Positions 11,640 to 22,130 of a stretch of 64,000 nt of DNA are shown here, piece by piece. Positions within the stretch are counted from its first letter, which is position 1. Each line of letters starts with the position of its first letter. The notes beneath the pieces were generated by a model. It was not told the DNA's origin and ran no database searches. It was given only the letters and a program-made list of their open reading frames with translations. The stretch covers positions 124,001 to 188,000 of the forward strand of contig BCIX01000006.1 in the NCBI GenBank assembly GCA_001600095.1, in the 5' to 3' direction. Source of the stretch: Bullera alba (lineage: Eukaryota; Basidiomycota; Tremellomycetes; Tremellales; Bulleraceae). Position numbers and translations under genes: made by a program.

Positions 11640-11997
11640 CCCTGGGGAGGATAGGCGTCCCTACAGCACGCAATGTGGGCTCCCAAGTTGGCTTCTCTAC
11701 CGACGGAGCTCTGGCTAAGCTCAGCACAAGCCCGGGTGCTTTGTGCTGCGCTGGGGACGTGTGTTGCGCTTAGCTCTGGCACGATTCGGCCGTGGATCTT
11801 TGTTGTCGTCTCGAGCTCCTCATTGGGGTGTGCATTCTTCGGGTCGACTCACTCGTTATAGCTTGCAATCTGCTCACTACTCGTGCGCCATGAGACTGCT
11901 CACAGCATCCGATCACCACTCGAGGCTCAAGCTTACACTGATGACATATCGCTAATCGCGGTATGCGCTGACCACATCCAGCAGCTCCTAGTCCGCC
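11640..11997. other. Intergenic
   Basis: No coding, RNA or repeat feature could be supported. Two ORFs of 60-70 codons on the plus strand have no start context or splice partners. Confidence 0.4.
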
Positions 11998-12951
11998 TTA
12001 CTCGTAAGGAACATACCCATCTTTCACCATGAACAAAGATCCACATTTGGTCATCACCATCGACCCCAGTCTCGACTGGTATGTGTCCTGAGCTCGAGCA
12101 CTCGCTTTCTTGGTGGATTGCCGAATCCGATCACGATGCAGCTTCGACCCTTCGGTAGTCTGCGTTCGACCCTTCAGCACGCTGCCCTTACCACTTCGTT
12201 TGATGGGTCGTAGGGAGTCGCTAGTGATGGAGTACATCCATAAATGGGTACCGTCAAGTGGTCGATTATCATCCGCGTGCAGGTTTGCCTCTAGCCTGTC
12301 CTCGGTGTTCAACAGAGCCTCCTCGAGAATGGCAATGGCTACACGGTTGTCATCGACCGTCAGCGAACATCATTCCAGAGGAGCGAGCAAGTACAAGGTG
12401 TCAATGGATGATCAGATTTCAGGGGAGAGGGTGGAGAAGGGGGATGTGTGAGTCCACTCTGAACTCAGTCCTGAGTCCAGCTTACAGTTCGGATTGGACC
12501 AGGAGAAGCCCTCGCATTCTTTCAACACGTCATATTCTGACTCCATGTACACATTGTCGAGAAAGAGCTTGTATAGGCTTTGTGCCAAAGTACGTCGGCA
12601 ACTCTCCGCACCCTGCGTTGTGTATGACGGTGCACCATTACCCGCCGCCTTACATGCTTTCATAACGGTCTCCACGGCTGATATGCCCAGTTTACCCACC
12701 GCCGTGACTGGATCGGCGATCGAGTAGAGCCCAGTAACGATATCCATCTTGTCGCGCTGTTCGTCCCTGTCCGACCCGTAGATCGAGAAACCGTTCTCGT
12801 CGTGAATCTTCCCATAGTACAGGTCGCAAAGGCGAAGAAGCTCGCTGACTTCTGTGGGCAGTTGACCATCTTGGGTAGATGGCGGGAAGGTGGGATTGCG
12901 TTGACTCCATCTCGAGTTCAGCGTGCTCGCGTCTGACATCTCCTGATCCAT
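11998..12951 (-). CDS. Unknown protein, shorter member of a tandem paralogue pair
   Basis: Predicted 268 residues from two exons: 12951-12486 and 12338-11998, joined in phase 1 across a 147-nt intron. Residues ~25-155 align by eye with residues ~80-205 of the neighbouring protein at 13712-15364. Shared features include EVSELLRL/DVSEMLRL, YYxxI, YGxDRxEQR, LYSxxDPVxA and a xPN motif exactly at the intron. After the intron both continue with a matching helix (IAILEEALLNTEDRLE versus IAALEKMLAETNERLE), probably a coiled coil. The C-terminal ~80 residues are basic and unlike the neighbour. I do not recognise the family. Same orientation and conserved intron phase imply local duplication. Confidence 0.7.
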
Positions 12952-13204
12952 GAAGCTTCCGTGTAGTGGTGGCTGGATGAGGCGGGCGGAAACGCAGAGT
13001 TGATAGGATCAGTGAGTCTTATTTGGTTGTCTGGTTGAGCAGTGAATGTGAATGAGTGAAAGCTGCTGAGCGTTCATGGAGACCCTTTATCCATGAATGA
13101 CTTCGTTCAAACGCTCATCAGAGTGATCCTTTCAGCTTGTACTCCTGATTGTGATCCAGTCAACGGTCATATGCGTCACCGAGTTGGAGGACACGTTAGA
13201 ATGA
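12952..13204. other. Spacer between the tandem paralogues
   Basis: 253 bp between the start of the short paralogue and the end of the RGG-rich frame of the long one. It must hold the promoter of the short paralogue, since both are on the minus strand. No other feature seen. Confidence 0.5.
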
Positions 13205-13711
13205 TCATGAGGAGAATACCCTCTCTTCCGAAGGCTTTGATGTATCCGTCCCACTCCGCATTGATTCACTTCCGAGCTCCCCATCTCCCCCTATTGCAAC
13301 CTGGCGTTCTGACTCTATCATATCGTCGACTGTCTGAGTGACGGATAGCGGATGAGCCGAGTTTCGTGAGCTGGCTGACCCGATCGATGGATCACGTCCA
13401 TTACCCCCAATGTTTCCGCTACCCCTTCCGCCTTGACCTCCACTTCCATCTGGACCTTGATCCCAGCGATTTCGCGGTCCACCTCCTCGACCACCAGCGC
13501 TGTTACGTCTCTCATCCCGGGCAGAGCGGCGATCACCTCTCGTATTTGTGGAGTTAGATCTAGGATTAGAAGCGGGGCTTGAACCCGAACCTGTACCTGA
13601 GCCGAATCGCTTTCGCAGAGATTCAAGCTGAAAATTCACGTCCGTACTCGTGCCGCGGCCGCGACCGGAAGTCGATTTGGCGATTTTGGCTGGCCGATTA
13701 CTACTGGACGT
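13205..13711 (-). CDS. RGG-rich open frame continuing in frame after a TAG
   Basis: Directly downstream of the TAG that ends the long paralogue (13714-13712) the same frame stays open for 168 codons to a stop at 13205. The peptide is Arg/Gly/Ser/Asn-rich (TSGRGRGTS, GGRGGGPRNRW, GGQGGRGSGN), like the RGG-rich N-terminus of the preceding gene. There is no ATG near its beginning (the first lies about two-thirds in), so it is unlikely to be a separate gene. Most probably it is the C-terminal part of the upstream protein, reached by splicing out the TAG. A CTGAC branch-like site and several AGs flank the TAG, but no good donor is visible. Confidence 0.45.
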   Translation of the reverse strand, partial: TSSSNRPAKIAKSTSGRGRGTSTDVNFQLESLRKRFGSGTGSGSSPASNPRSNSTNTRGDRRSARDERRNSAGGRGGGPRNRWDQGPDGSGGQGGRGSGNIGGNGRDPSIGSASSRNSAHPLSVTQTVDDMIESERQVAIGGDGELGSESMRSGTDTSKPSEERVFSS

Positions 13712-15364
13712 CTAGTCTGATGATTGTCTCGATAACTTGATGTCAGTTGGGAGCGGTGGTGAGTATGATGAGAACGTGGGAGGGCTGATTGGTGGTGGGA
13801 ATGTTGGTGAGCCTGTCCATGATGACGAGGGAGGCTGCAGCATCCAATCGGAGGGAGGTGGTGGAGGGGGAGGGGGATCGTCCGAGGGAGGTGGCGGCGG
13901 TGGTGGTGGTTGTGGAATCCGATCGAAGGGCGGTGGCGGTGGCGGTGCATTGGAGACTGCATTATTGGGAGGTGGCCAGGACGGTGGAGGGGGACGTATT
14001 TGATCGGACATATAGCTCGACATACCAGGCGGCGGAGGTGGAATTGTTGACGGCGGGCGAGAGTAGGGACTGGAGCTCTGGCGTGGTGGCCAGGGAGGCG
14101 GCGGTGGAGGAGGTGAAGGGACAGCATTGTCGGGGGGAGGATAGGGAGGCGGCGGCGGTCGACTTGTGATAGAGCTGGGGGTTCTAGAGGGTGGAGGAGG
14201 CATTGAGGAAGGAGGAAGGGAGTAGGCACTAGTGGTTTTGCTCCCTCCTGGATTCCGAATCGATCCGTTCCAGGGCCATGGCGGTGGTGGAGGTATGGGT
14301 CGACTCTGAGCGGAGTGTGTCTCATCAGCTTGAGTGACAGCTCTGCGTGTGTCAGCTTTCGGAGTCACACTGCCAGATCGCTCAGGCGCTTGGCTCTCAG
14401 CGTCAAGTATCGAAGAAGCGGGTGGAGGAATACTATCCAGCGTGTCTGGCTGCTGAGTGTCAAGGGACGCTTCGGTATCCGGTTGACGGACATCTCGAGG
14501 ATTTGGACCAACGGGTCCAGACTCGGAGGCAGTGTTAGTCCCACCCAAGACCGGCTGTTTCCCCTTGGATGAACCATCCTGCTTGGCTTCAACGACAGGC
14601 ACCCAGAAATCCCCGAGACTGAACATTCTCTCCAGGCGCTCGTTGGTCTCTGCCAACATTTTCTCCAGTGCCGCTATAGCTACAATGATGGCGATCAGCA
14701 ATGATCTCTGCAACTCGAGCGCATCTAGCCGTGACTCACAATTGGGATCAGAGAGGTCGAAGTCGAAGGCACCGCTATACTCGGCTTCAGTGTAGACATT
14801 ACCTCTATAATCCACATGTAATCCCCTCCCCAACTCGTTCCTCGCTGTCGTCGCCCCATCGGGATTGTGCCCATCGACCAGTCTCCAATCCTTTCGATGC
14901 AACAACTTCCCAACCGACAGCTGCTCATCTATCGTCAGTGAGGTGAAGGCTTCAACAGGATCGACCTTGGAGTACAGCTTTCGAGTGAGATTGATCCTTG
15001 CTCGTTGCTCCTCTCTATCCGTTCCATATTCGTATATGCCCGGTATGGCGGGTTGTATCACCTCGTAATAGCTTTCAGCCAGGCGCAACATCTCGCTCAC
15101 GTCGCAGGGAATGACGCCGTCGGTCGTTGGGGCGGCGAAGGGGATTTGCCATGGTCTCACAGGGGATGGAGGGCGGGGCGGCGCTGGTTTCGGATTATAC
15201 CTCCTCGATGATCCACCTCGACCTTTCGATGTGTTATTGCCTCTGGAGCCTCGCGTCGAGTTGCCTCCATACGAATTGCCTCTCCCCGAAATTCCCGCGA
15301 AGTCGCCTCTTGATAAACCGCCTGAGGTGCTATTCCATGGACCGCCTCTGCCGCTGTTGTACAT
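13712..15364 (-). CDS. Unknown protein with RGG N-terminus, paralogue domain and proline-rich (formin FH1-like) tail
   Basis: Up to 550 codons, the long member of the tandem pair. In order: a Gly/Arg/Asn-rich N-terminus (residues 1-65, several RG/RGG), the domain shared with the 11998-12951 gene (~80-205), a coiled-coil-like helix (~230-255, ALEKMLAETNERLERM), a Ser/Thr/Gln linker, and a proline-rich region (~360-535) with many runs of 5-9 prolines. Start ATG at 15364 lies just after a 60-nt 5' UTR intron. An intron at 14680-14739 (60 nt, phase 1) matches the paralogue's intron. It is also an open multiple of three, so the full ORF includes it. Function unknown; such composition suggests an RNA-binding or actin/profilin-linked scaffold, which is inference only. 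Confidence 0.7.
   Translation of the reverse strand: MYNSGRGGPWNSTSGGLSRGDFAGISGRGNSYGGNSTRGSRGNNTSKGRGGSSRRYNPKPAPPRPPSPVRPWQIPFAAPTTDGVIPCDVSEMLRLAESYYEVIQPAIPGIYEYGTDREEQRARINLTRKLYSKVDPVEAFTSLTIDEQLSVGKLLHRKDWRLVDGHNPDGATTARNELGRGLHVDYRGNVYTEAEYSGAFDFDLSDPNCESRLDALELQRSLLIAIIVAIAALEKMLAETNERLERMFSLGDFWVPVVEAKQDGSSKGKQPVLGGTNTASESGPVGPNPRDVRQPDTEASLDTQQPDTLDSIPPPASSILDAESQAPERSGSVTPKADTRRAVTQADETHSAQSRPIPPPPPWPWNGSIRNPGGSKTTSAYSLPPSSMPPPPSRTPSSITSRPPPPPYPPPDNAVPSPPPPPPPWPPRQSSSPYSRPPSTIPPPPPGMSSYMSDQIRPPPPSWPPPNNAVSNAPPPPPPFDRIPQPPPPPPPPSDDPPPPPPPPSDWMLQPPSSSWTGSPTFPPPISPPTFSSYSPPLPTDIKLSRQSSD
14680..14739 (-). other. Phase-1 intron conserved between the tandem paralogues
   Basis: Donor GTGAGTCAC (from 14739) and acceptor CATTGTAG (ending 14680) on the minus strand. 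Removing it joins DPN to SIAALEKML, matching the sister gene's NPN-SIAILEEAL junction. Its 60 nt contain no stop, so retention would add 20 residues with a hydrophobic core (SLLIAIIVAIAAL including flanking sequence). Confidence 0.65.
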
Positions 15365-15421
15365 CGGGGTATCGTACCGATCTTCGATGGTGTCGCTCGT
15401 GCCGGGTATCGGTTCCTGATC

Positions 15422-15481
15422 CTACGGCACTAGTGTTAAAAACAGCTTCAGCTTTGATACCCACAACCCAACTTCACTTAC
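15422..15481 (-). other. Predicted 5' UTR intron of the proline-rich gene
   Basis: A CAG/GTAAGT donor (15481) and a CCGTAG acceptor (15422) on the minus strand bound a 60-nt intron with a GCTGAAGC branch-like site. The exon upstream is open but out of phase with the coding frame, so I treat it as leader sequence. Confidence 0.5.
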
Positions 15482-16073
15482 CTGCGACCTGAGCACTAGC
15501 TCGACCCCTTGAAACCCTACCTTGCAGCTTCTTTGACGGTGTGTCTGGGTAGTCTGCAGTCAGTGTCACACCCTTCAGCATCAGCGAAGGCCACAATCCC
15601 AGCTCGGCACTGTCAACACCCTTGGTCTCGGTCGAAGTCGAGACTTTGCATGCCGTAGATAGTATAGATATCAACAAGTGAAACATGTAAACAGGCTGAG
15701 GCGGGATTCGCCAGCGTGGAATGCGTTGAGTGTAATGTGCGAGTGATGAATGGAAATCTAAGTGGGATCTTGGCGACTGCGGCGCGGTACAACAATAAAA
15801 CTGGGTGGGTCGACAGCGCGATTCGGCGCGTCATATACACTGGTGGGACAGGCGTAGGAATGGACAGGCTCCGGCCATCGAGGCAAGGAGGTTCGAGAGG
15901 GCGATAACCGGACAGGTTGAGTAGTAGATCTTGCTATAGATGGAATGGAGTGGAAGGAGACGAGGTGAGGGTGGACGCGACAGAAGACTGAGTCGATGGT
16001 ATCGATCGAAGAAGACAAAGTTGACGAAGTGACAATCAGAATTTTGAACGCCGAGTTGACAGAGGAGATGACC
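15482..16073. other. Intergenic, leader of the proline-rich gene and upstream sequence
   Basis: About 590 bp between the 5' leader of the proline-rich gene and the 3' end of ATG1. The ORFs present (60-86 codons) overlap on both strands and show nothing recognisable. Confidence 0.45.
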
Positions 16074-19000
16074 TTATGGCTTGACTTGAACGGGCGTATC
16101 CCGCTCTTCGGCCATCTTTCCCCGTAGAGCTTCCAGACGAGCTCTAATCGGCGCGACGACTATACATAATCAGCAAACAGTCCACAATTCTTGCCATGAC
16201 GCCGCACTTACGCTTTTCGATCCCGATCCTATCGTCGTCCCGGATCGAACCGCCGTCGTACATCGCGTCGTCTAGCAACGTCTGTAGCTGCCACAAGGCA
16301 GTCTCGTATCCATTCTCAGCGGCGGTAAAGTCGCCTTGAAGCTCTGCCATGGCCGCTTGACGGGACTAGCAGGAAGGGTCAGCTCGACGGTCAAGAGAAG
16401 AGAGGCGGAGCTGGACTTACAGTCTCCCGGGCTTTGTCATGCAATAGTCGGTCAATGAAGGGCAACTCTTCAGCACACTTTGATTTTGCCCATTCAATCT
16501 TCTCATAGCATTCGTTGAACCGTGCACGCAGCCATTGAAGCACTAGATCAAGACCCTTGTCAGTGTAGCCTTGATAGCAGAGTCTCAATTACGACTCACT
16601 CTCATTCAGCTCCTGGCTCGCTTCGTGCTCTGCAGATTGTCGGTTGTCCCAATACCTCTTGATGTCATTGGTACCCTTTGCGATGAAAGCCACTGCTTTA
16701 CAGAACAGCACCACGGCTTCTCCGGCCAGTATCTCCTGTTGTCGCAGCGTCACCACTTCAGAGTTGATACTGCTCGAACTGGACTTTCGCCTTGGTGAAT
16801 GGCCGCCCAACCCCGATGACTGCGACGTCGCAAGTTGGTTCCAGCTGACCAATCTCTGGTCACCTAGTTCAAACAGCACGAAAGCCTTTCTCGCCACATC
16901 TTCAACAGACTTGAGCAATTCGTCCTCTGCCGGGTCGATACTGGCTCCAGAGCGGATGATCGTCGGTCGTCGCTTCGACGCGGCTGCCTTGACGATTGCA
17001 TTTGTCGCAGCATTGGCGGATGTGCCGATCAACTTGATAGCCGTGGAGGTGAGTGCGCGAGCCAGGTTGCCAGTCTGGAAGGATGATGGCGAGGTGCCGT
17101 ACCGAGGTGGCTCGTACATCTGAGTTGGGGGAAACACATTCATGCCGTGGGAGGCGGATGGCGTCCGACTGAGCTGCATCGGCGGCGTGCCACTGGGGTG
17201 TCGTACTGCTTTGGGTACGGCAAATGGCGGTGTTGACGAGATAAATGGCGGCGAGTACGACATTGGTGCCACAGCTTGATGGACCACAGGCGAGGTAGAT
17301 GGTGAAGACGACGAAGCGGGCTTGAAGGCGGATACCGGTCGAGTCACGATACTCTGCCTCGAGCTTGGTCTTCGAGCTAGTGCCGACGGTTTCTTTGAAG
17401 CTTGATCGACCTCTGTATAGTGTCAACAACCTACTAAAGTGATGATCGACAAGCTACTCACCATCGGCCAAGGCGTTGACCTCTACAGTCCGCTTCTCCA
17501 CCACGACGTACTCTCTTCCTACGACCGAATCATCGCCTTCAAGTGCACTCTCATCTTTGCCAGTATCCGCTAGCGTGAATGGCGGAGTAGCGGCTAACGG
17601 TGAGCCTTCACCAACGACACCTCTAGACCGACTGGTCTGAGCGACATTATGTGAGCTGGGTGTAAGAGGCTGAGCCTCCTCGATCGACGCGGGCTCTCGG
17701 GTCGAAAGCCTTCTCTGGGGCGATGTTTGAATCGGCCGAGGTGCGGCTTGACTTAGGGGTAGAATCGGGCTACGCGGTGTCTGTGCCGATTGCGCTGGCA
17801 GGGAGACTTCTTGAGCAGTTGAAGCTGGCGAGTCACCACTGCTGACGTAGTACTTTGGCTCGCTCCGGCGAACGTGTCGTATCAGGACTGGTGGCTCTGG
17901 AGGTTGTGTAGCTCGCGGTGATGGAGGAGCAGCAGTCACTTGAGCCACTGGTACGCTCGGCGTGTGCGTTATTGGCTTAATAGGTAATCGAGCAGGCTGA
18001 GGGTTGAGTACTGGAGTGACAGACAATGGCTGAGGCGCTCTAATTGGGACCTCTCTTTCGGCCTGTTCGAGATCCCTACTTGCGACTAGATCCCGAAGTC
18101 GATCAGCCCCAGTGTCGAGTGCAGAGCTGCTGTCCGTCGACGTCGATATGTCGAGGGAGGTACCGTCGCCTTCGTCGTCGGATAGTCTGCTCTCCGACAT
18201 GAACTCCTCCCATACCGCATGACTATTGAAGAACTCTTCAAAAGTCATTCGATTGGCCGGCTGCCGTTTTAGTAATCGCCTGATGAGCGTCTTGATGTCG
18301 AGCGAGGTTGGTATGGGCGGTATCGAATCTGGATCCGAGGGCGGTTTGCTCGATTCATCGGGAAACTTGATCCTGTCCTCCCCTTTCTCAATCTTCCGCA
18401 AGAGCTCGACGTGGTTGTTGGCTCGGAACGGTGGTCTACCGGTCGCCATTTCGAACAGCACCGCCCCAACAGACCACAGATCTGCCTTCGCGTCGTACTT
18501 CTCATATCGCAAGATCTCAGGCGCCATGTAGAGTCTGATGGTCAGCTGTAGCCTTGACAGGTGACTCACGGTGATCCACAGAGCGTCTCTGCCATTGCTG
18601 CCGCGGGAAGGATCCTCGCGAAGCCAAAGTCCGCAACCTTGAGGACTGGAATGCCAACAGGGTTACCGTCGGCAATCTCGAATGCGGTCGCAGGTTGCAT
18701 GAGCAGGTTCTGTGAGATTAGCTCAAATCGTCAAGGGTCACCTACCTGAGGTTTGATGTCCCGATGTATGAGATTCTGAGATCGCAAAAACTTGAGAGCT
18801 TCGGCTACAACGAGTCAGTGACATGGCGCGACCAGAGCTTGCAACTCACCCAGCTGACCGAGGAAACACCGTGTGACTCGCTCGGCGATACCGCCGGACA
18901 CTGGATGCGGATAGAAGATCTTGTCCGCATCCGAAGGTGCACCGCGTGGGATATAGTCGAGTGTCGGTATCCGTCCTTTATTCTTGATGTAAACGGACAG

Positions 19001-19543
19001 GTCGGACCCTGAGCAGTACTCCATCACGAGATAGATGTGAGTGTCGTTTTTCTGATAGCTATCAGTACAAGCTGGATCGGAACACTTACAAAGCAGTCCT
19101 CCAAGGAAACGATATTGCGATGGGATATCGCTTTCAGGATGTTGATCTCGCTTTCCAAGTTCTCGAGCAGCTTTTGCGTGAGCTTTTGTCGAGAGACGGC
19201 TTTGATTGCGATGGGTGCGCGTGTCTTCTGTATGGCAAATACGGGTGACGAGCATAGCGATGGTATGGTGTAGGTGGAATGTGTAGGTGGAATGTGACGC
19301 GAGCATGAGAAAGAGAGAAGGATGAGTCAGCAACGCGTTTCACTCGAATAGGAAGCTCATGTGATAGCAGAGACAGATGAAGTGCGATGAACCGTGACTC
19401 ACACTGCGGTACCCCTTGTACACAGTCGCAAAGCTGCCTCTACCGATCTCCGAGCCGAGGACATAGTTGCCGATCCTCTCGCGATGACCATGCTCCTTCT
19501 TCTGCGCACCCGATGTACTCTGAGCTTGAGCGTCAGGCGACAT
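16074..19543 (-). CDS. ATG1: Autophagy serine/threonine kinase Atg1/ULK
   Basis: Initiates autophagosome formation as the catalytic subunit of the Atg1-Atg13 complex. The N-terminus [16 protein letters not shown] leads into the kinase domain: glycine loop [12 protein letters not shown], catalytic lysine in [22 protein letters not shown] loop, DFG in VADFGFAR, and the APE-type sequence [19 protein letters not shown]. The kinase domain contains a ~25-residue insertion before alpha-E ([15 protein letters not shown]), as in other fungal Atg1. A long Ser/Pro-rich linker follows, then the conserved helical C-terminal domain ([19 protein letters not shown] through AIEK-type helices), which in yeast binds Atg13. 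Start 19543 gives the full glycine loop; the stop is TAA at 16076-16074. About nine introns; the first, after VYKGYR, is long (~175 nt). Confidence 0.95.
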
Positions 19544-21015
19544 GTTGGATCGCGTCGAAGGGCAGCGAGTGTGTTGGAAGAGTTGGTCGAAGGTGGGTGA
19601 GTTGGTGGACCAAGTGGCCTTCGCGGGCCCCAGAGGGCCGATTGGCTATGCAGACACGGTGAGACGATGCTGCACGCCGGGTCAATGGTATGCACGGTGT
19701 GATAGGAGGAACGATAAGGAGATGGGAGATAAGGACGTATGAATGATTGACAAACACCAGCTATACCCTGCTTTCCGAATTGATGCGACCCTCTCGGTGG
19801 TGAGAACGAGCGATTGTGTGCTCGACGGGTCGACGTGTGTGGGAGTCTGGAACTGTAAAGTGAGGTGGGGTAATGGCGTGATGGGGCTCCCTGCACTGAT
19901 CTACCGTATGCAAGGCAGTATGGAAGGAGGCCCTAAAGTGTAATGATGATCAGACGTGCAATCGACAGAACGGTATGCTGGCAAGAGCGGGTCCGAGTCG
20001 AGTCGGTGGATGGCGACTGATAGCGGACTGGAATGACCGGTTGTGGATTATCGCCGGGTGGTCTCGGGACGCGAAGTCGTATGACGGTGACGCAGGCAAG
20101 GGCGTCCGTTGGATGGGCAAAAGTTGATCAGACGAGTGATGTAGAGAGTTGTGATAGGAGTCGATGGCTGTCAGGCTGATCGAGGCGATAGTAAGCGGAT
20201 CGGCGGGTATAGCGGTATGGGCGTCGTACGTGACTGATACGGAAGGTGACGGGGAGTTGACCCCGATCCGGGCTTGAATCGATGGACAGGAGAAACAGAG
20301 AGCAACGCAGACAGCAGCACTGATACTATCTACAGGTTACTGTCTACTCTGTCTCTGTGTTGACCACGCCGGTATGCTTACTCTCTAGATACCAAGCACG
20401 ACTACCAAAGTGATCGTCCTCATCGATGGCGACACCCAAGCAAGGTAACGTCAACTCGCGTAACCAATTAAGCCAAACAGGGCATCCGCGCGGGTACACA
20501 AGGCCTACGTTGTATACGCGCGGATCGACCATCTGACTGCTTGGTCGGCCGAGGACCAGCCTTGGCTCTGGGACTGCCATCGTGCCTTGCAACACACTCC
20601 ACATTGACCCAGGCATCTGTATACCCAGCGGAATCCAGTAGCTACACTCCTCAATCGTGGTCGCTCAGGTATGAGATTTTGCAATATGAGCGAAGAACGT
20701 TGCCTATACCGCTTCGAGGCTGATGTCGACAAAGATCTCAAGCAACAGCTCGCCCAGTCCAGTAGCTTGAGGGCTACGAACAACGGTCCCAGTAGCCAGG
20801 ACAGAACAGAGTACCGTGAAGTTGCCGTGAAGTCTCGAGGCAGGGTATGTTCGTGGGAAGACGCCTGAACTTCATATCCGATTTAGCGGTGTCAAAGTCG
20901 TTCAGGTGAGCTTTGATCATGTTGGCAAATGCATTAGCTATGGCGGGAAGCGCAAGCCCATTAACCGTGGCATTAGGCCCTTATTCCGACCGCCTCCGAG
21001 GCCCAGTAGGCGACC
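19544..21015. other. Intergenic, ATG1 upstream region
   Basis: About 1.5 kb upstream of ATG1 and downstream of SRP14. No convincing gene. Two plus-strand candidates are weak: a spliced ~24-residue peptide starting at 20426 (GTAACG donor, CAAACAG acceptor) and a 61-codon ORF at 20686-20868 beginning MSEERCLYRFEADVDKDLK. Neither has recognisable homology. No tRNA or repeat seen. Confidence 0.4.
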
Positions 21016-21858
21016 TTATTCCACTGCGACCGATCCTGACTTTTGCTGAGCCGCCTCTCTGGTCTCTATCCTCTCCCTCTCCGCTTCCTTCTTTTTCTGC
21101 GCGGCAACCTTTCGCGACTGTCCTACGTCAGCAACCCATATCTCCCTCAACCTTAGGATTGCGAGGTAGATTGCTCACCCTCTGTCTGTGGCCTTTACCC
21201 CTCTTCCCCTCTGAACCAATTTCTACATCGACATACACTTCCCGACGCTTCTTGGCTGCTGATTCCGTCCTAGCCTTTTCCTTCTTCTTGTCCCGCTTAC
21301 GCATACTCGGCGCCATGCACGACTTTAGTAGGTTGCCATACCGACTGTGGAACTCGGGCAGCCGTGATGCGGGTATCTAAGAGCACCGGGAAATCAGCAT
21401 GTTTCGTCATTTGAGACGGTAGGTTAAGAGCCAAAAACCCACTCTAGAGGAGAATTTCTCCACGTCTCCATTGGTACATCGGATCAGAACTTCGTGCTGA
21501 GGTCCATTATCCCCTTCTTCCGTCATCACAGCGTCTCCATCATGCTCGATATCTGTGAAAGTCAGCATTCAGTTTCAGTCTCTTCTGAAGTCAGTCCTTC
21601 AACCATGTTATGGAAGGATGCTTTGTCGTGAAGCATGAATTGTACGAGCCGGTGTCATGATCCATAGGGAGGTGAAGCGATCGAACCGCTCACTCACAGC
21701 GTTTGTGAGTCAACCATATGCTTCCCGAAGACGATGGGTCGGAGAACGCCTTCCCTAGCCTTTCGAGAAACTGTTTTCAATCAGTCCTTGCTTCCTGCTC
21801 TTGATCTTAGCAAAGAGTATGCACACACCTGATCCGGATCTACTAGCTCTTGAGGCAT
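21016..21858 (-). CDS. SRP14: Signal recognition particle subunit SRP14
   Basis: SRP14 forms the Alu domain of the signal recognition particle with SRP9 and causes elongation arrest during co-translational targeting. Five short exons encode it: MPQELVDPDQ, then FLERLGKAFSDPSSSGSIWL (the conserved SRP9/14 N-terminal helix and strand), then IRCTNGDVEKFSSR, then the signature RYGNLLKSCMAPSMRKRDKK with a lysine-rich tail, and a final charged helix ending SGSVAVE. Human SRP14 has the equivalent segments in the same order (SSGSVYITLKK, YSNLLRANMDGLKKRDKK), from general knowledge of the family. The C-terminal extension (~70 residues) is longer than in human. One intron (about 21560-21700) is longer than the usual 50-60 nt. 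It shares a 272-bp divergent promoter with the FRG1 homologue. Confidence 0.9.
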
Positions 21859-21980
21859 GCTGATGATAAGGCAATGAAGGCTATGTTTGGCTTTGCGTGT
21901 CAATGTCAACACCATCGCAGCGCAGAACGATACTCTTGGTTCGGCTTGCCCGCCAGCGGAGCGCTAGCGTTCGAGGTTGT

Positions 21981-21996
21981 CGAGTCACGTGACTCG
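21981..21996. promoter_or_regulatory. Perfect 16-bp palindrome with CACGTG E-box in a divergent promoter
   Basis: CGAGTCACGTGACTCG is a perfect inverted repeat centred between 21988 and 21989. It lies about 125 bp from the SRP14 start and 135 bp from the FRG1 start. The core GTCACGTGAC matches the binding site of Cbf1/USF-type bHLH regulators in fungi (established for the motif, not shown for this organism). The half TCACGTGACTCG recurs at 60865-60876 in another divergent promoter. Confidence 0.55.
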
Positions 21997-22130
21997 GTTG
22001 TCACTCCATGCTGTCCTGCGGGCTGGATCTGCTACTGCAACTCATCCTAACATCAGTTCTGACTTGCTTGAAGACCTCATCCGTATCAGATCGTTTACAG
22101 CCAGACTACGACCTCACCGGCATATCCGCA

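Noticed and set aside
13737..14169. Glycine-rich ORFs on the plus strand (long GGG runs)
   Set aside because: They are the antisense reading of the proline-rich repeats of the minus-strand gene.
20344..20868. Several 60-90 codon ORFs on both strands upstream of ATG1
   Set aside because: No similarity to anything recognised; mutually overlapping; only mentioned as weak candidates in the intergenic note.
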